A stretch of 64,000 nucleotides of DNA from Pedobacter psychrotolerans (GCF_004340665.1 NZ_SLWO01000003.1:310001-374000), one strand, 5' to 3'; shown: positions 18,196-27,737, counted from the stretch's first letter. Notes: generated from the sequence alone by a model not told the origin. Made by a program: numbers and translations.

Positions 18196-19434
18196 ATGAA
18201 AGTAAACAACATTCTTAAAAATTACGCTGACCTTTTATGGCTTTTGGCAGGAATAACTGTCGGAAGCATTGTCGGCTTAATTTTTGGAAAACAAGTTGAA
18301 AGTATAAAACCAATTGGTGATATATTTTTAAATCTATTGTTTACTGCCGTTATTCCGTTGGTATTTTTTGCAGTTTCATCGGCAATTGCCAATATAGACA
18401 GGAATAAAAAATTAGGTAGATTATTAACTATTATGGTGTTGGTTTTTCTTTCAACCATATTAATCTCTGCTGTTTTAACACTGGTAGCAACATGGATTTT
18501 TCCCATACACCAGGCCCTGGGAAATAGTACCTTAACTGTTGAAAACGAAAAAATTCAATCCTTTGGAGAACAAATGACGCAGCTGTTAACGGTGGGCGAA
18601 TTTTTTGAAATCGGAAGCCGTAAAAATATGCTGGCGCTGATTATTTTTTCTGTTCTGGTGGGCTTTTCAACTTTATATTCTGGTAAAGAGGGAGATGGAT
18701 TTAAAAATTTCCTGGTTTCCGGAAATGAAGTGATGAAGAAATTGATCATCCTGATTATGAAACTAGGTCCTGTAGGTTTAGGTGCATATTTTGCATACCA
18801 GGTGGGTGTTTTCGGACCTCAACTATTTGGTACTTATGCCAAAGCCTTAGGTTTATATTATGGTGTTGGGGCATTTTATTTCATCGTATTTTTCACGTTA
18901 TATGCTTTTATAGCCGGTGGATTTAAAGCGATAAAAGTATTTTGGAAAAATAATATAGTGCCCTCTTTAACCGCTGTCGGAACCTGTAGTAGCATTGCAA
19001 CTATTCCGGCAAATTTAGAAGGGACACTTAGAATGGGCGTTCCGGCCTACATAGCCAATGTGACGATTCCATTAGGTTCAACCTTGCATAAGGATGGGTC
19101 CAGTATCAGTTCAATTATTAAAATAGCAGTTGTTTTTGCTATTTTTGGAAAAGATTTGGTCCATGTTGATACCATTATTTTAGCATTAGGCATTACCGTT
19201 TTAGTCAGTATTGTAGAAGGTGGGATTCCAAACGGAGGTTATATTGGTGAGTTATTAATGATTTCTGCTTATCAATTGCCACCTGAAGCACTTCCACCAG
19301 CTATGATTATTGGGACTTTGGTAGATCCAATGGCTACATTGTTAAATGCCACTGGAGATAATGTTTCAGCGATGTTAATTGCCAGGTTTACAGAGGGAAA
19401 GAATTGGATGGAACAAAAGAATTTGTCATCCTGA
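18196..19434 (+). CDS. Dicarboxylate/amino acid:cation symporter (DAACS family)
   Basis: 412 residues with 8-10 hydrophobic spans and the family's re-entrant loops. The serine-rich loop is TCSSIATIPANLEG, and transport helices 7-8 show IPLGSTLHKDGSSISSIIKI and VDPMATLLNATGDNVSAMLIAR, both diagnostic of glutamate/aspartate/C4-dicarboxylate carriers (GltP/DctA fold). It sits in the inner membrane. The substrate is not certain; position behind nadA makes aspartate uptake attractive. Its last residues (NLSS) and the TGA stop lie inside a dispersed repeat that starts at 19425, so the C-terminus may have been redefined by insertion. Confidence 0.92.
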   Translation: MKVNNILKNYADLLWLLAGITVGSIVGLIFGKQVESIKPIGDIFLNLLFTAVIPLVFFAVSSAIANIDRNKKLGRLLTIMVLVFLSTILISAVLTLVATWIFPIHQALGNSTLTVENEKIQSFGEQMTQLLTVGEFFEIGSRKNMLALIIFSVLVGFSTLYSGKEGDGFKNFLVSGNEVMKKLIILIMKLGPVGLGAYFAYQVGVFGPQLFGTYAKALGLYYGVGAFYFIVFFTLYAFIAGGFKAIKVFWKNNIVPSLTAVGTCSSIATIPANLEGTLRMGVPAYIANVTIPLGSTLHKDGSSISSIIKIAVVFAIFGKDLVHVDTIILALGITVLVSIVEGGIPNGGYIGELLMISAYQLPPEALPPAMIIGTLVDPMATLLNATGDNVSAMLIARFTEGKNWMEQKNLSS

Positions 19435-19508
19435 CGAAGGAAGGATCTGCAAGCGGTGAAATACTGGCTTTGCGTATTTAAAGATTCTTCGATACACTCA
19501 GAATGACA
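19425..19508 (+). repeat. Dispersed GTCATCCTGA...GAATGACA repeat overlapping a gene end
   Basis: GTCATCCTGACGAAGGAAGG at one end and GATTCTTCG...CTCAGAATGACA at the other form imperfect inverted arms. This resembles a palindromic repeat class frequent in Bacteroidota intergenic DNA. Its first 10 bp encode the end of the symporter, including the stop. Confidence 0.7.
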
Positions 19509-19555
19509 ATTAATTTTAAAAATAAAATCGGGGTTTTTGCTCCTAACTATTGTAT

Positions 19556-20596
19556 ATGTTTGAAAATAAAGAGCGTACGGATATTAATGAATTGGGTGAA
19601 TTTGGTTTAATCAAACACTTAACTAATAATTTCAAAATCAGAAATAATTATTCAGTAAAAGGTGTTGGTGATGATGCTGCCGTTTTAGATGCAAAAGGAA
19701 AACAAATTTTAGTTTCTACCGATTTACTTTTAGAAGGAATTCATTTTGATTTGGCTTATGTGCCTTTGATGCATTTAGGCTATAAAGCAGTTCAAGTGAA
19801 CCTGAGCGATATTTATGCCATGAATGGTAAAGCAAGTCAGATTACAGTCTCTTTAGGTTTGTCTAGCAAATTTCCATTAGAAGCAGTAGAAGAAATTTAT
19901 AAAGGAATTGAGCTGGCCTGCAATAAGTTTAATATTGATTTAATAGGTGGAGATACATCATCTAGTAAGCAAGGGTTGGTAATTAGTATCACCAGTATTG
20001 GTTATGCTGATGCAGATAAAGTAACATATAGAAATGGTGCTCAGGAACATGATTTACTTTGTGTTTCAGGCGATTTGGGTGGCGCTTATGTAGGTCTTCA
20101 AATTCTGGAAAGAGAAAAATTAATTTATCTGGAAAATCCACAGATTCAACCAGATTTAGAAGGAAAAGATTATATCATTGAAAGACAATTGAAACCTGAA
20201 GCCCGGATGGATATTGTTGCATTATTGGAAGATATGGATATAAAACCCACTTCTATGATCGATGTTTCTGATGGATTGGCCTCAGAAATTTTACACCTGG
20301 CTACAGAAAGTGATAAAGGCATCACCATTTACGAAGATAAAATACCTTTAGATCCAATGACTTATGAAACTGCCCGCGAACTGGGAATTGATCCAACTGT
20401 TTGTGCTTTAAGTGGTGGCGAAGATTATGAATTGCTTTTTACAATTAGTCAGGAAGATTATAAAAAATTGAAGCACGACGTTGATATTACCGTAATTGGA
20501 CATGTAACAGATAAAAATTCGGGTTGTAAAATGGTTTCAAAATCAAATAATGTGCATGAGTTAAAAGCGCAAGGCTGGAATGCTTTTAAAAAATAA
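19556..20596 (+). CDS. thiL: Thiamine-monophosphate kinase
   Basis: 346 residues from the ATG at 19556; a TTG two codons upstream is also possible. ThiL phosphorylates thiamine monophosphate to the active cofactor. The PurM/ThiL fold motifs are in order: VGDDAAVLD, STDLLLEGIHFDL, the Asp-rich metal site LIGGDTSSS near residue 122, and IDVSDGLASEI, with ALSGGEDYELLFT near the C-terminus. Length is normal. It stands alone between a dispersed repeat and a strong terminator; no other thi gene or TPP riboswitch is nearby. Confidence 0.96.
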   Translation: MFENKERTDINELGEFGLIKHLTNNFKIRNNYSVKGVGDDAAVLDAKGKQILVSTDLLLEGIHFDLAYVPLMHLGYKAVQVNLSDIYAMNGKASQITVSLGLSSKFPLEAVEEIYKGIELACNKFNIDLIGGDTSSSKQGLVISITSIGYADADKVTYRNGAQEHDLLCVSGDLGGAYVGLQILEREKLIYLENPQIQPDLEGKDYIIERQLKPEARMDIVALLEDMDIKPTSMIDVSDGLASEILHLATESDKGITIYEDKIPLDPMTYETARELGIDPTVCALSGGEDYELLFTISQEDYKKLKHDVDITVIGHVTDKNSGCKMVSKSNNVHELKAQGWNAFKK

Positions 20597-20621
20597 ATAA
20601 GAATTTATTAAATTTAGTGGG

Positions 20622-20662
20622 ATCTGCAGGAAAGGAAATACCTTTTTTGCAGATTTTTTTTT
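20622..20662 (+). terminator. Rho-independent terminator after thiL
   Basis: ATCTGCAGGAAAGG pairs with CCTTTTTTGCAGAT around a 5-nt loop and is followed by nine T residues. It lies 26 bp after the thiL stop. Confidence 0.85.
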
Positions 20663-20693
20663 GAAATAGTGACTAAAAATTGTAAGCCGGATA

Positions 20694-21371
20694 ATGAGAG
20701 AAGAAGAAAAACTAGATAATCCAGTTTGGTTTTCATTGACTGAAACACACCATAATTTTGCCTTAACATACGGAGATATAAAATTTTATCATCCTGATTA
20801 TTGCCCCTTTGGAGGTTTTATAAGTCAGAAAGATATTTCTGATGGTACAGATCAATATGCAAATGAAACGGCCGACTTTTATATTGTTGGCGAAAAACCA
20901 GTTTTAACTGAAGGTTTGAGATTAAATAAAGAGTTGATTTGTAACCAAATGGTTTTAACAGATAAAATTCAAACAGAAATAACTGAAGAAATTGTACAAC
21001 TTAATACAGATAAAAAAGCAGATTTAATAGAACTGGTGAATTTAGTACAGCCTGGTTATTTCAAAGAAAAAACACCATTACTAGGCAATTATTATGGCAT
21101 TTATAAAAATAATAAATTGGTTGCGGTTACAGGTGAAAGGATGAAAATGAATGCTTATAGTGAAATAAGTGCAGTAGTTACCCATCCTGATTTTACCGGA
21201 AAAGGCTATGCTAAACAACTTATTGCATTTACTGCAAATCATATCTTTTCGGAAGGAAAAGTTCCTTATTTACATGTTGCTGAAACCAATATCGGAGCCA
21301 TTAAATTATATGAGAAACTGGGTTTTGAAACCCGCAGAAAAATAAGTTTTTGGAATTTAGTGAAGATATAG
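20694..21371 (+). CDS. GNAT family N-acetyltransferase
   Basis: 225 residues. The C-terminal half (about 125-220) carries the acetyl-CoA-binding motif A as ISAVVTHPDFTGKGYAKQLI, including the Q/R-x-x-G-x-G/A signature in the form FTGKGYA, then ETNIGAIKLYEKLGFETRR, typical of FR47-like GNAT enzymes. The N-terminal half contains FYHPDYCPFGGFI and is less conserved; it probably shapes the substrate pocket. The acceptor cannot be told from sequence. It is convergent with rmuC, with a hairpin between them. Confidence 0.9.
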   Translation: MREEEKLDNPVWFSLTETHHNFALTYGDIKFYHPDYCPFGGFISQKDISDGTDQYANETADFYIVGEKPVLTEGLRLNKELICNQMVLTDKIQTEITEEIVQLNTDKKADLIELVNLVQPGYFKEKTPLLGNYYGIYKNNKLVAVTGERMKMNAYSEISAVVTHPDFTGKGYAKQLIAFTANHIFSEGKVPYLHVAETNIGAIKLYEKLGFETRRKISFWNLVKI

Positions 21372-21401
21372 AATTAACTTATTCATTTAAATATTTTTCA
21401 T

Positions 21402-21422
21402 CGGTTGGTATCTTACCAACCG
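21402..21422. terminator. Bidirectional hairpin between GNAT and rmuC
   Basis: CGGTTGGTA and TACCAACCG arms form a tight hairpin, with A/T runs on both sides, between two convergent gene ends. Confidence 0.65.
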
Positions 21423-21430
21423 AACAAATT

Positions 21431-22801
21431 TTACTCCTGATCCAAATACTTCATATCAATCTGCTTAGTTGCTTTGGCACCTAATTTTTTTATTTTTTCT
21501 GAAGTATTCACTAAATTTCCTGATCCGTCAGAAAGTTTATTGAGCGCCTTATCGTAAGCATCCTGGCCATTTTTGATGTGTTTACCGATGTTTTCTAAAT
21601 CATTAACGAAACCAACAAACTTATCATACATAGTACCGCTTAAACGTGCAATCTCCATTACATTTCGATTCTGTCTTTCCTGTTTCCAGATGCTGGCAAT
21701 GGTGCGTAAAGTAGCCAATAATGTAGATGGACTCACAATGACCACCCGTCTGTCCCATGCAAAATTAAATAATTCAGCATCTTTTTGAACGGCAATACTG
21801 AAAGAAGACTCGATTGGAACAAAGAGCAATACAAAGTCTGGAGAATTGATTTTATATAAATCCTGATAATTTTTAGAAGATAATTCCTGAATGTGATTCT
21901 TAATTGAAACCAAATGCGCTTTTACATAGCCTTCACGCTCTTCATCTGTCTCTGCTGATACGGAACGCTCATAAGCTACTAAACTCACCTTAGCATCAAT
22001 TATAAGATGTTTATCATCTGGAAGATCAATAACTACATCAGGTTGATAGCGACCGCCTTCGGCGGATATATGCGATGCCTGGATGCGATATTCCTGATCA
22101 CGTACTAAACCAGAACGTTCTAGTACCTTTTCTAAAATAACTTCGCCCCAGTTTCCCTGCTTTTTATTATCACCTTTAAGTGCTTTAGTTAAGTTATTGG
22201 CATCTTCCTGAATCAGCTTACTCTGAATTTGCAATTCAGATATTACGCCTTTTAGAATGTTTCGCTCATCAGATTCAGCTTTATAAACCTTTTCTACTTT
22301 ATCTTCAAAGGCCTTGATATTCTCTTTTAATGGATTGAGAATTAAATCTAAATTGGTTTTATTTTGCTCTACAAACCTGCTTGATTTCTCTTCCAGAATT
22401 TTATTAGCAATCAGCTCGAAATCTTTATTTAATTTTTGCTGAGATTGTTCATAACTCACTTTTTGTTCTGCTAATTTTTCTTTTTCTGCAATGTAAAATG
22501 ATCGGGTACTTTCTAACTCCCTATTGGCATCAGCCAATCGATCGCGTTCACTTTGTAATTCATCAATTAAGCGCTGTTGTTCCTGTTTCAACAAATCGGT
22601 GATATGTTCCTTTTCTGAACCGATATTAGAAACCCGCTCCTCAGCTTTAGCTAAATTAATTTTCAATACATCATTCTCAGACTTTATTTTATCATAATCT
22701 TCAATAGAAATTAACGGAACAGATGATTGTGGTTTTTTTAAGAAAAGGGCAATCAAAACGATTAAAATAATGATAAGAAGGGCAATGGCAGCATATTCCA
22801 T
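21431..22801 (-). CDS. rmuC: DNA recombination protein RmuC homologue
   Basis: 456 residues from ATG 22801; a longer frame to 22849 adds a second hydrophobic stretch and is less likely. An N-terminal membrane anchor (residues 1-23, AIALLIIILIVLIALFL) leads into a coiled coil (about 35-140), then the RmuC nuclease-like domain: KGNWGEVILEKVLERSGL, ADGGRYQPDVVI-like EGGRYQPDVVIDLP, HLIIDAKVSLVAYE and SPDFVLLFVPIESSF. RmuC limits inversions between short repeats in E. coli; biochemistry is not settled. It is monocistronic as far as can be seen. Confidence 0.93.
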   Translation of the reverse strand: MEYAAIALLIIILIVLIALFLKKPQSSVPLISIEDYDKIKSENDVLKINLAKAEERVSNIGSEKEHITDLLKQEQQRLIDELQSERDRLADANRELESTRSFYIAEKEKLAEQKVSYEQSQQKLNKDFELIANKILEEKSSRFVEQNKTNLDLILNPLKENIKAFEDKVEKVYKAESDERNILKGVISELQIQSKLIQEDANNLTKALKGDNKKQGNWGEVILEKVLERSGLVRDQEYRIQASHISAEGGRYQPDVVIDLPDDKHLIIDAKVSLVAYERSVSAETDEEREGYVKAHLVSIKNHIQELSSKNYQDLYKINSPDFVLLFVPIESSFSIAVQKDAELFNFAWDRRVVIVSPSTLLATLRTIASIWKQERQNRNVMEIARLSGTMYDKFVGFVNDLENIGKHIKNGQDAYDKALNKLSDGSGNLVNTSEKIKKLGAKATKQIDMKYLDQE

Positions 22802-23162
22802 AATGATAAAAATTTTAGTAAAAATCGATATTAAAAACAGCTTTACCAAAATATTTCGCTAGAATGTTTAGGCACCTCGTACGAATAATCGTCACTGCGA
22901 AGCTAATTTTTCATTGGATGAAGCAATCTATTTAGGTGGGTTTCATCCTCTCAATAATGACACTTCTTGATTCGCAGATTATTTTCATGATATCTTTTTT
23001 AAAATAATAAGATTTAAGTCATACGTTTAAGAACCAAACTTTGTCAAGATCCTTTTTCTAAGCTTATAAAATATATAACGGCAGTTTTGACTTAATAAAA
23101 ATTAGATTTAAATCTGCGAATGTGCTGCCAAATTTCTTATCATTGAGCTTTAAATATTACAG
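22802..23162. other. Intergenic region with decayed repeat fragments
   Basis: No gene is supported. CGTCACTGCGAAGC...GAAGCAATCT...AATGACA (about 22890-22965) looks like a decayed copy of a CATTGCGAGG...GAAGCAATC repeat. A TTCGCAGATT fragment at about 22981 and AATCTGCGAA at about 23112 could form a long-range inverted pair. Confidence 0.4.
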
Positions 23163-24002
23163 ATGAAAAAATTGACAATTCTCATATCCTGTCCCGATCA
23201 AGTAGGTTTAGTAACCAATATTACCCGAGTATTGGCATCCCACCAACTTAATATTGTTGCCATGCGTGAATTTGTTGATGAAGAAAACAAAGCCTTTTTT
23301 ACGCGTATAGCTTGTACAGGTGATTTAGAAGAAACTGAAAAGTTAAGAGTGAAACTGCTTGAAAACCTTCCAAATGCAGCTGATGTAAACTTAATTACCG
23401 AGCAGGAAAAGCAAGTTGCTGTTTTAGTGACTAAAGAATATCATTGCTTATCTGAAATTTTGATTAAAAATCAGTTTAAAACCCTTGGGGCAAATGTTCA
23501 ATGTGTTATTGGTAATTATGAAATACTCAGAAATTTTACAGAAATGCTAGGTATTCCTTATTTTCATATCTCTCATGAGAATAAAGAAAAAGAGCAATTC
23601 GAATCTGAGATAAAGGAAATTATCAATCAATTCGACATTGATTATTTAGTATTAGCAAAATTCATGCGTATACTATCGGCAGATTTTGTAAAGGATTATG
23701 CAGGAAAAATAATTAATATTCATCATTCTTTTTTACCCGCTTTTATTGGTGCAAATCCATATAGGAGGGCTTTTGAACGAGGTGTAAAAATTATCGGTGC
23801 AACAGCTCATTTTGTGACCAATAATCTGGATGAAGGACCGATTATTACACAGCATACTACCCACATAGATCATAATTTCGGCGTAAAGGAAATGATTCGG
23901 GCCGGAAAAGAGATTGAGAAAAAAGTTCTTCTTGATGCTTTAGAATTAATCTTTGAGGATAGAGTATTTGTGAGTGGTAATAAAACAATAGTTTTTAAAT
24001 AG
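23163..24002 (+). CDS. purU: Formyltetrahydrofolate deformylase
   Basis: 279 residues with the PurU layout: an N-terminal ACT regulatory domain (residues 1-80, beginning LTILISCPDQVGLVTNITRV) and a C-terminal formyltransferase fold with the catalytic NIHHSFLPAFIGANPYRRA and GATAHFVTNNLDEGPII. It hydrolyses 10-formyl-THF to THF and formate, balancing one-carbon pools. The catalytic Asn-His-Asp set appears complete (Asp in LDEGP). It has its own transcription unit with long gaps either side. Confidence 0.96.
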   Translation: MKKLTILISCPDQVGLVTNITRVLASHQLNIVAMREFVDEENKAFFTRIACTGDLEETEKLRVKLLENLPNAADVNLITEQEKQVAVLVTKEYHCLSEILIKNQFKTLGANVQCVIGNYEILRNFTEMLGIPYFHISHENKEKEQFESEIKEIINQFDIDYLVLAKFMRILSADFVKDYAGKIINIHHSFLPAFIGANPYRRAFERGVKIIGATAHFVTNNLDEGPIITQHTTHIDHNFGVKEMIRAGKEIEKKVLLDALELIFEDRVFVSGNKTIVFK

Positions 24003-24539
24003 TTTTAAAGGCTCTTTCAATTGCCTGATATCTTTGTCTTTCCCTTATTTTTATAATTTTTAATGTTCAATTTTTGATACACAAACTTTTAGGAGTAAAT
24101 GAGCTAAAAAATTATATACTTTATTAGCAGGGAGATATTTGTCATCAACTTCATTTCGGTGGACTTCTATCGTTTTAAAACAGGCCATTTCAGAGGCTTT
24201 TTAAATTATATCAAAGTATTTTAAGCAAATAAAATTTATAATGCAATAAGCCTAAAATGCCTCATTCGATAAAATAAAGCACATTTTTATATGCTAGCTA
24301 GACAGAAAGCCTTCATTTTAAAAGAAGTTATTCGATTTTATAAATCTAATAATGGATAAATTAAAGCAATATATATCCATCATGTTCTGTTTAACATCAT
24401 TCTCTTCAAACCTCCAAAATGCGCTTCATATTGCATTAAAATAAAATTTTACCGTACTGCTATCTCATTAGTATTTATTCCTTTAAATAAATGGGGAACG
24501 CTTTTTGATATAAGCTAAACGAAAAACATACATAAGAAA
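24003..24539. other. 537-bp AT-rich gap, no feature supported
   Basis: No long open frame, terminator or repeat stands out. A 30-codon frame at 24352-24444 has no homology I recognise and no initiation signal. The stretch probably carries regulatory sequence for the downstream peptidase gene. Confidence 0.4.
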
Positions 24540-25235
24540 ATGGGAGTTTATTTAATATTAATCATCCCGGTATTATTGCTGAGCATGTTTGTACAATGGC
24601 GATTTAGAAATAAGTTTTCTCAATATGCCGAAATGCAAATTAGCTCTGGTTTATCGGGCAAAGAGGTAGCTGAAAGAATGCTGCATGATAATGAAATTTA
24701 CGATGTGAAAGTGATGAGTACCGAAGGACAATTAACGGATCATTATAATCCATCAGATAGAACAGTAAATTTAAGTACAGACGTGTATTACAGCCGAAGT
24801 GTTGCAGCGGCAGCCGTAGCTGCACATGAATGCGGACATGCGGTGCAGCATGCAAAATCATACTCATGGCTTAACTTAAGAAGTACTATGGTGCCATTGG
24901 TTAGCATATCTTCAAATTTACTGCAATGGGTTTTATTAATTGGTGTAATGTTATTGGTTGTTAATGTTACACCAATCGTTTTGGCCATCGCTGTTTTGGG
25001 CTTGGCTTTAGTTACAGTATTTAGTATTATAACCTTACCGGTAGAATTTGATGCAAGTAACCGCGCATTGGCCTGGTTAAAAAATAATCAAGGTGTAATG
25101 CAAACAGAGGAAGAAAACAGACAAGCTAAAGATGCACTTTGGTGGGCAGCTATGACCTATGTTGTTGCAGCCGTTGGTGCGCTGGCAAATCTACTCTATT
25201 ACGCATCTATGTTATTTGGAAGAAGCAGAGATTAG
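24540..25235 (+). CDS. Zinc metallopeptidase, YugP type
   Basis: 231 residues. An N-terminal membrane span (residues 2-19) is followed by AAVAAHECGHAVQHA, with the HExxH-like zinc site as HECGH at residues 96-100, then two or three further spans (about 120-165 and 200-225). This is the Zn_peptidase_2/YugP family of integral-membrane peptidases; its substrates are not established. The third ligand is probably within LPVEFDASNRAL near residue 170. The gene has its own terminator and follows a 537-bp gap. Confidence 0.9.
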   Translation: MGVYLILIIPVLLLSMFVQWRFRNKFSQYAEMQISSGLSGKEVAERMLHDNEIYDVKVMSTEGQLTDHYNPSDRTVNLSTDVYYSRSVAAAAVAAHECGHAVQHAKSYSWLNLRSTMVPLVSISSNLLQWVLLIGVMLLVVNVTPIVLAIAVLGLALVTVFSIITLPVEFDASNRALAWLKNNQGVMQTEEENRQAKDALWWAAMTYVVAAVGALANLLYYASMLFGRSRD

Positions 25236-25257
25236 ATTAACTTTATTATAAACATTA

Positions 25258-25290
25258 AATGGCTAGGATTTATCCTGGCCATTTTTATTT
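25258..25290 (+). terminator. Terminator after the YugP-like gene
   Basis: AATGGCTAGGA pairs with TCCTGGCCATT (one wobble) around TTTA and is followed by TTTATTT. Confidence 0.8.
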
Positions 25291-25350
25291 AAGGGATAGA
25301 TGATTTATACAATCACTATCTGGTATAGGAATTATTTGTAATTGAAAAGA

Positions 25351-25737
25351 TTAATTCAATTTATAAGGAGCAACCAATTGAAATTCGGGAATATCAACTT
25401 CAAATTCTGAACCGTCAATATCACGCTTCATCAGATAAGTACCTTTCATGCTGCCCATTTCAGTTTTTAAATTACATCCTGAAACATATACATGAGTTTC
25501 ACCAGGTTGAATCACTGGCTGCAAACCCACAACTCCTTCCCCTTCAACCTTTCTACGGCTGCTGTTGGAATCAAAGATAAACCACTGTCGGCGAAGTAAT
25601 TGAACAGCGTAATCAGAAAGATTTGCAATTTCTACCCGATAAGCGAACATAAAATGTTCATTCACCGGATTTGAGTATTCTGGTTGATAAATCGTTTCTA
25701 CTGAAACCTTAACTCCATCTGTAATTGCTGTAACCAT
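25351..25737 (-). CDS. apaG: ApaG domain protein
   Basis: 128 residues, the full length of ApaG: an Ig-like beta sandwich with HFMFAYRVEIANLSDYAVQL, RRQWFIFDSNSSRRKVEGEGVVGLQPVIQPG and SMKGTYLM. The name Co2+/Mg2+ efflux protein is historical; the molecular role is unclear, and the same fold occurs in F-box proteins and a polymerase-delta-interacting protein. It lies 34 bp downstream of dusB on the same strand, probably cotranscribed. Confidence 0.94.
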   Translation of the reverse strand: MVTAITDGVKVSVETIYQPEYSNPVNEHFMFAYRVEIANLSDYAVQLLRRQWFIFDSNSSRRKVEGEGVVGLQPVIQPGETHVYVSGCNLKTEMGSMKGTYLMKRDIDGSEFEVDIPEFQLVAPYKLN

Positions 25738-25771
25738 GATAATATTGGATGTATTAAATACTTTTCAAAAA

Positions 25772-26779
25772 TCAAGCCAGTACTTTGGTTGCGTCATAGC
25801 TGGCAAATTTTTCTGCCACTTCTTCTAAAATACTGTAAATGTTATTAATATCAGGCTCTGCCACCAAACGCATGCGGTAAGGTTTAAAATCTGGCAAGCC
25901 TTTAAAGTAATTGGCATAATGCCTGCGCATTTCAAAGATTCCTGTTTTAGGCCCTTTCCATTCCAGGGATTTATCCAGGTGTGTTCTGCAAACCTCTATT
26001 CGCTCTTCAATGGTTGGCCCTGGTAAATGAGTTCCGGTATTAAAGAAATGCTTAATCTCCCTAAAAATCCATGGATAACCAATAGCCGCTCTGCCAATCA
26101 TGATGCCATCCACTTCATATTCCATGCGCCAGTTAGCAGCCTTTTCAGGACTATCTACATCGCCATTACCAAAAATAGGAATTTTAATTCTTGGATTGCG
26201 CTTAATTTCCCTGATCAATGACCAATCTGCTTCTCCTTTATAGAGTTGTGCTCTTGTTCTGCCATGAATGGTTAAGGCTTGAATACCGACATCCTGAAGT
26301 CGTTCCGCCACCTCATAAACATTTTTACTATTATCATCCCAGCCTAAACGTGTTTTTACTGTAACCGGTAAATGTGAAGCTTTAACTACAGCTTCAGTCA
26401 TTTTTACCATTTTATCAATATCGCGAAGCAGACTGGAACCTGCGCCTTTGCATACCACATTTTTAACAGGGCAGCCATAATTAATATCAACCAGATCTGG
26501 CCCGGCGGCAGATGCAATTTCCGAAGCCTCACGCATGTGATCGATATCACCTCCAAAAATCTGGATGCCTATCGGCCTTTCATACTCAAAAATGTCCAGT
26601 TTCTGCCTGCTTTTTGCCGCATCACGAATTAAGCCTTCGGAAGAAATAAATTCAGTGTACATTAAATCCGCACCATTCTTTTTACATACATAACGAAATG
26701 GTGGATCACTTACATCCTCCATCGGAGCAAGCAATAATGGGAATTCACCTAAATCTATATTTCCTATCTTAACAGACAT
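25772..26779 (-). CDS. dusB: tRNA-dihydrouridine synthase
   Basis: 335 residues, an FMN TIM barrel plus a C-terminal helical domain. LLAPMEDVSDPPFRYVCKK starts the barrel; DINYGCPVKNVVCKGAGSSL holds the catalytic Cys; HGRTRAQLYKGEADW and IFGNGDVDSPEKA contact flavin and RNA. It reduces uridine to dihydrouridine in tRNA D-loops using NADPH. Orthology to DusB rather than DusA/C is by overall pattern. Divergent from the CPBP gene; a -7 box is at 26809-26816. Confidence 0.95.
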   Translation of the reverse strand: MSVKIGNIDLGEFPLLLAPMEDVSDPPFRYVCKKNGADLMYTEFISSEGLIRDAAKSRQKLDIFEYERPIGIQIFGGDIDHMREASEIASAAGPDLVDINYGCPVKNVVCKGAGSSLLRDIDKMVKMTEAVVKASHLPVTVKTRLGWDDNSKNVYEVAERLQDVGIQALTIHGRTRAQLYKGEADWSLIREIKRNPRIKIPIFGNGDVDSPEKAANWRMEYEVDGIMIGRAAIGYPWIFREIKHFFNTGTHLPGPTIEERIEVCRTHLDKSLEWKGPKTGIFEMRRHYANYFKGLPDFKPYRMRLVAEPDINNIYSILEEVAEKFASYDATKVLA

Positions 26780-26808
26780 TTTCTATCTTCAACGATTAAT
26801 AATACATA

Positions 26809-26816
26809 CAAAAGTA
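26809..26816 (-). promoter_or_regulatory. Putative -7 promoter box for dusB
   Basis: The minus strand reads TACTTTTG, a match to TAnnTTTG, 29 bp upstream of the dusB ATG. Confidence 0.4.
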
Positions 26817-26822
26817 CAAATA

Positions 26823-27737
26823 ATGAATTTTGTAACACCTAATAAGGAAGAAATCAATCCCTTTTTACAATTACTTTTACTTCTATTTTACGGAATTGCG
26901 GGCGGACTGGTTTTTGCACTAATTGGATTAGTGATTGCCTTTTTAATGTATGGTACAAATTTGATGAGTAATGTAGCTGGACTTTTAGCAGGTGAACCAC
27001 CATATCTCAATGGGTTAAAAGTCATGCAAATCTTTTCTTCAATCGGAACCTTCATTGTGCCGGGAATAGCTTTGGCTTTAACTGAGAAACAAAAGGTGAC
27101 TACATTTTATGGACTTAGTAAACCAAAATTTCCTTTAATTACTATGGTTTTCCTAATTATGATCGCTAGTATGCCACTGATGGAATGGACTGCAATCTGG
27201 AACCAAAAGATGATCTTGCCAGAATTTTTAAAAGGAATTGAACATTGGATGAAGGAGAAAGAAGATGCTGCAATGGAAACCACCATCAAACTGCTAACCA
27301 TGCGCAATAATTTTGATTTCCTGGTTAATCTGGTGATGATTGCAGTGTTGCCTGCCGTTGGAGAAGAACTTATGTTTCGTGGAGGTGTACAAAGATCTTT
27401 AAACAGGGCTTTTAATAATCCGCATGTTGCAATATGGCTATCTGCGATCATTTTCAGCGCGATACATCTTCAGTTTTATGGGTTTATCCCTCGGATGCTT
27501 TTGGGTGCAGGATTTGGTTATTTATATTATTTTAGTGGAAGCCTCTGGTATGCCATATTAGCGCATTTTATTAATAATGCTTATGCCGTGTGCGCGGCAT
27601 TTTATATGCAAAAACACAATATGCCATTAGATAAAGCAGATGAACCTATTGGATTTCCTTGGTATGGTTATTTAATTAGTGCGATAATTACCATAGCTTT
27701 GTTTAACTTTTTTAAAAACAAAGCAGAACGTGAGTGA
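26823..27737 (+). CDS. CPBP family intramembrane metalloprotease
   Basis: 304 residues with about eight hydrophobic spans. The CPBP/Abi (Rce1-like) motifs are intact: GEELMFRGGVQRSL (EExxxR), FSAIHLQFYGFIPRMLLG (FxxxH) and AHFINNAYA. Such proteases act inside the membrane; substrates in Bacteroidota are unknown. The final codons overlap the next gene by 8 bp, implying translational coupling with the DUF2007 protein. Confidence 0.92.
   Translation: MNFVTPNKEEINPFLQLLLLLFYGIAGGLVFALIGLVIAFLMYGTNLMSNVAGLLAGEPPYLNGLKVMQIFSSIGTFIVPGIALALTEKQKVTTFYGLSKPKFPLITMVFLIMIASMPLMEWTAIWNQKMILPEFLKGIEHWMKEKEDAAMETTIKLLTMRNNFDFLVNLVMIAVLPAVGEELMFRGGVQRSLNRAFNNPHVAIWLSAIIFSAIHLQFYGFIPRMLLGAGFGYLYYFSGSLWYAILAHFINNAYAVCAAFYMQKHNMPLDKADEPIGFPWYGYLISAIITIALFNFFKNKAERE

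Noticed and set aside
24352..24444. 30-codon frame with a hydrophobic-looking start
   Set aside because: No recognisable homology, initiation signal or conservation evidence; expected by chance in AT-rich DNA.
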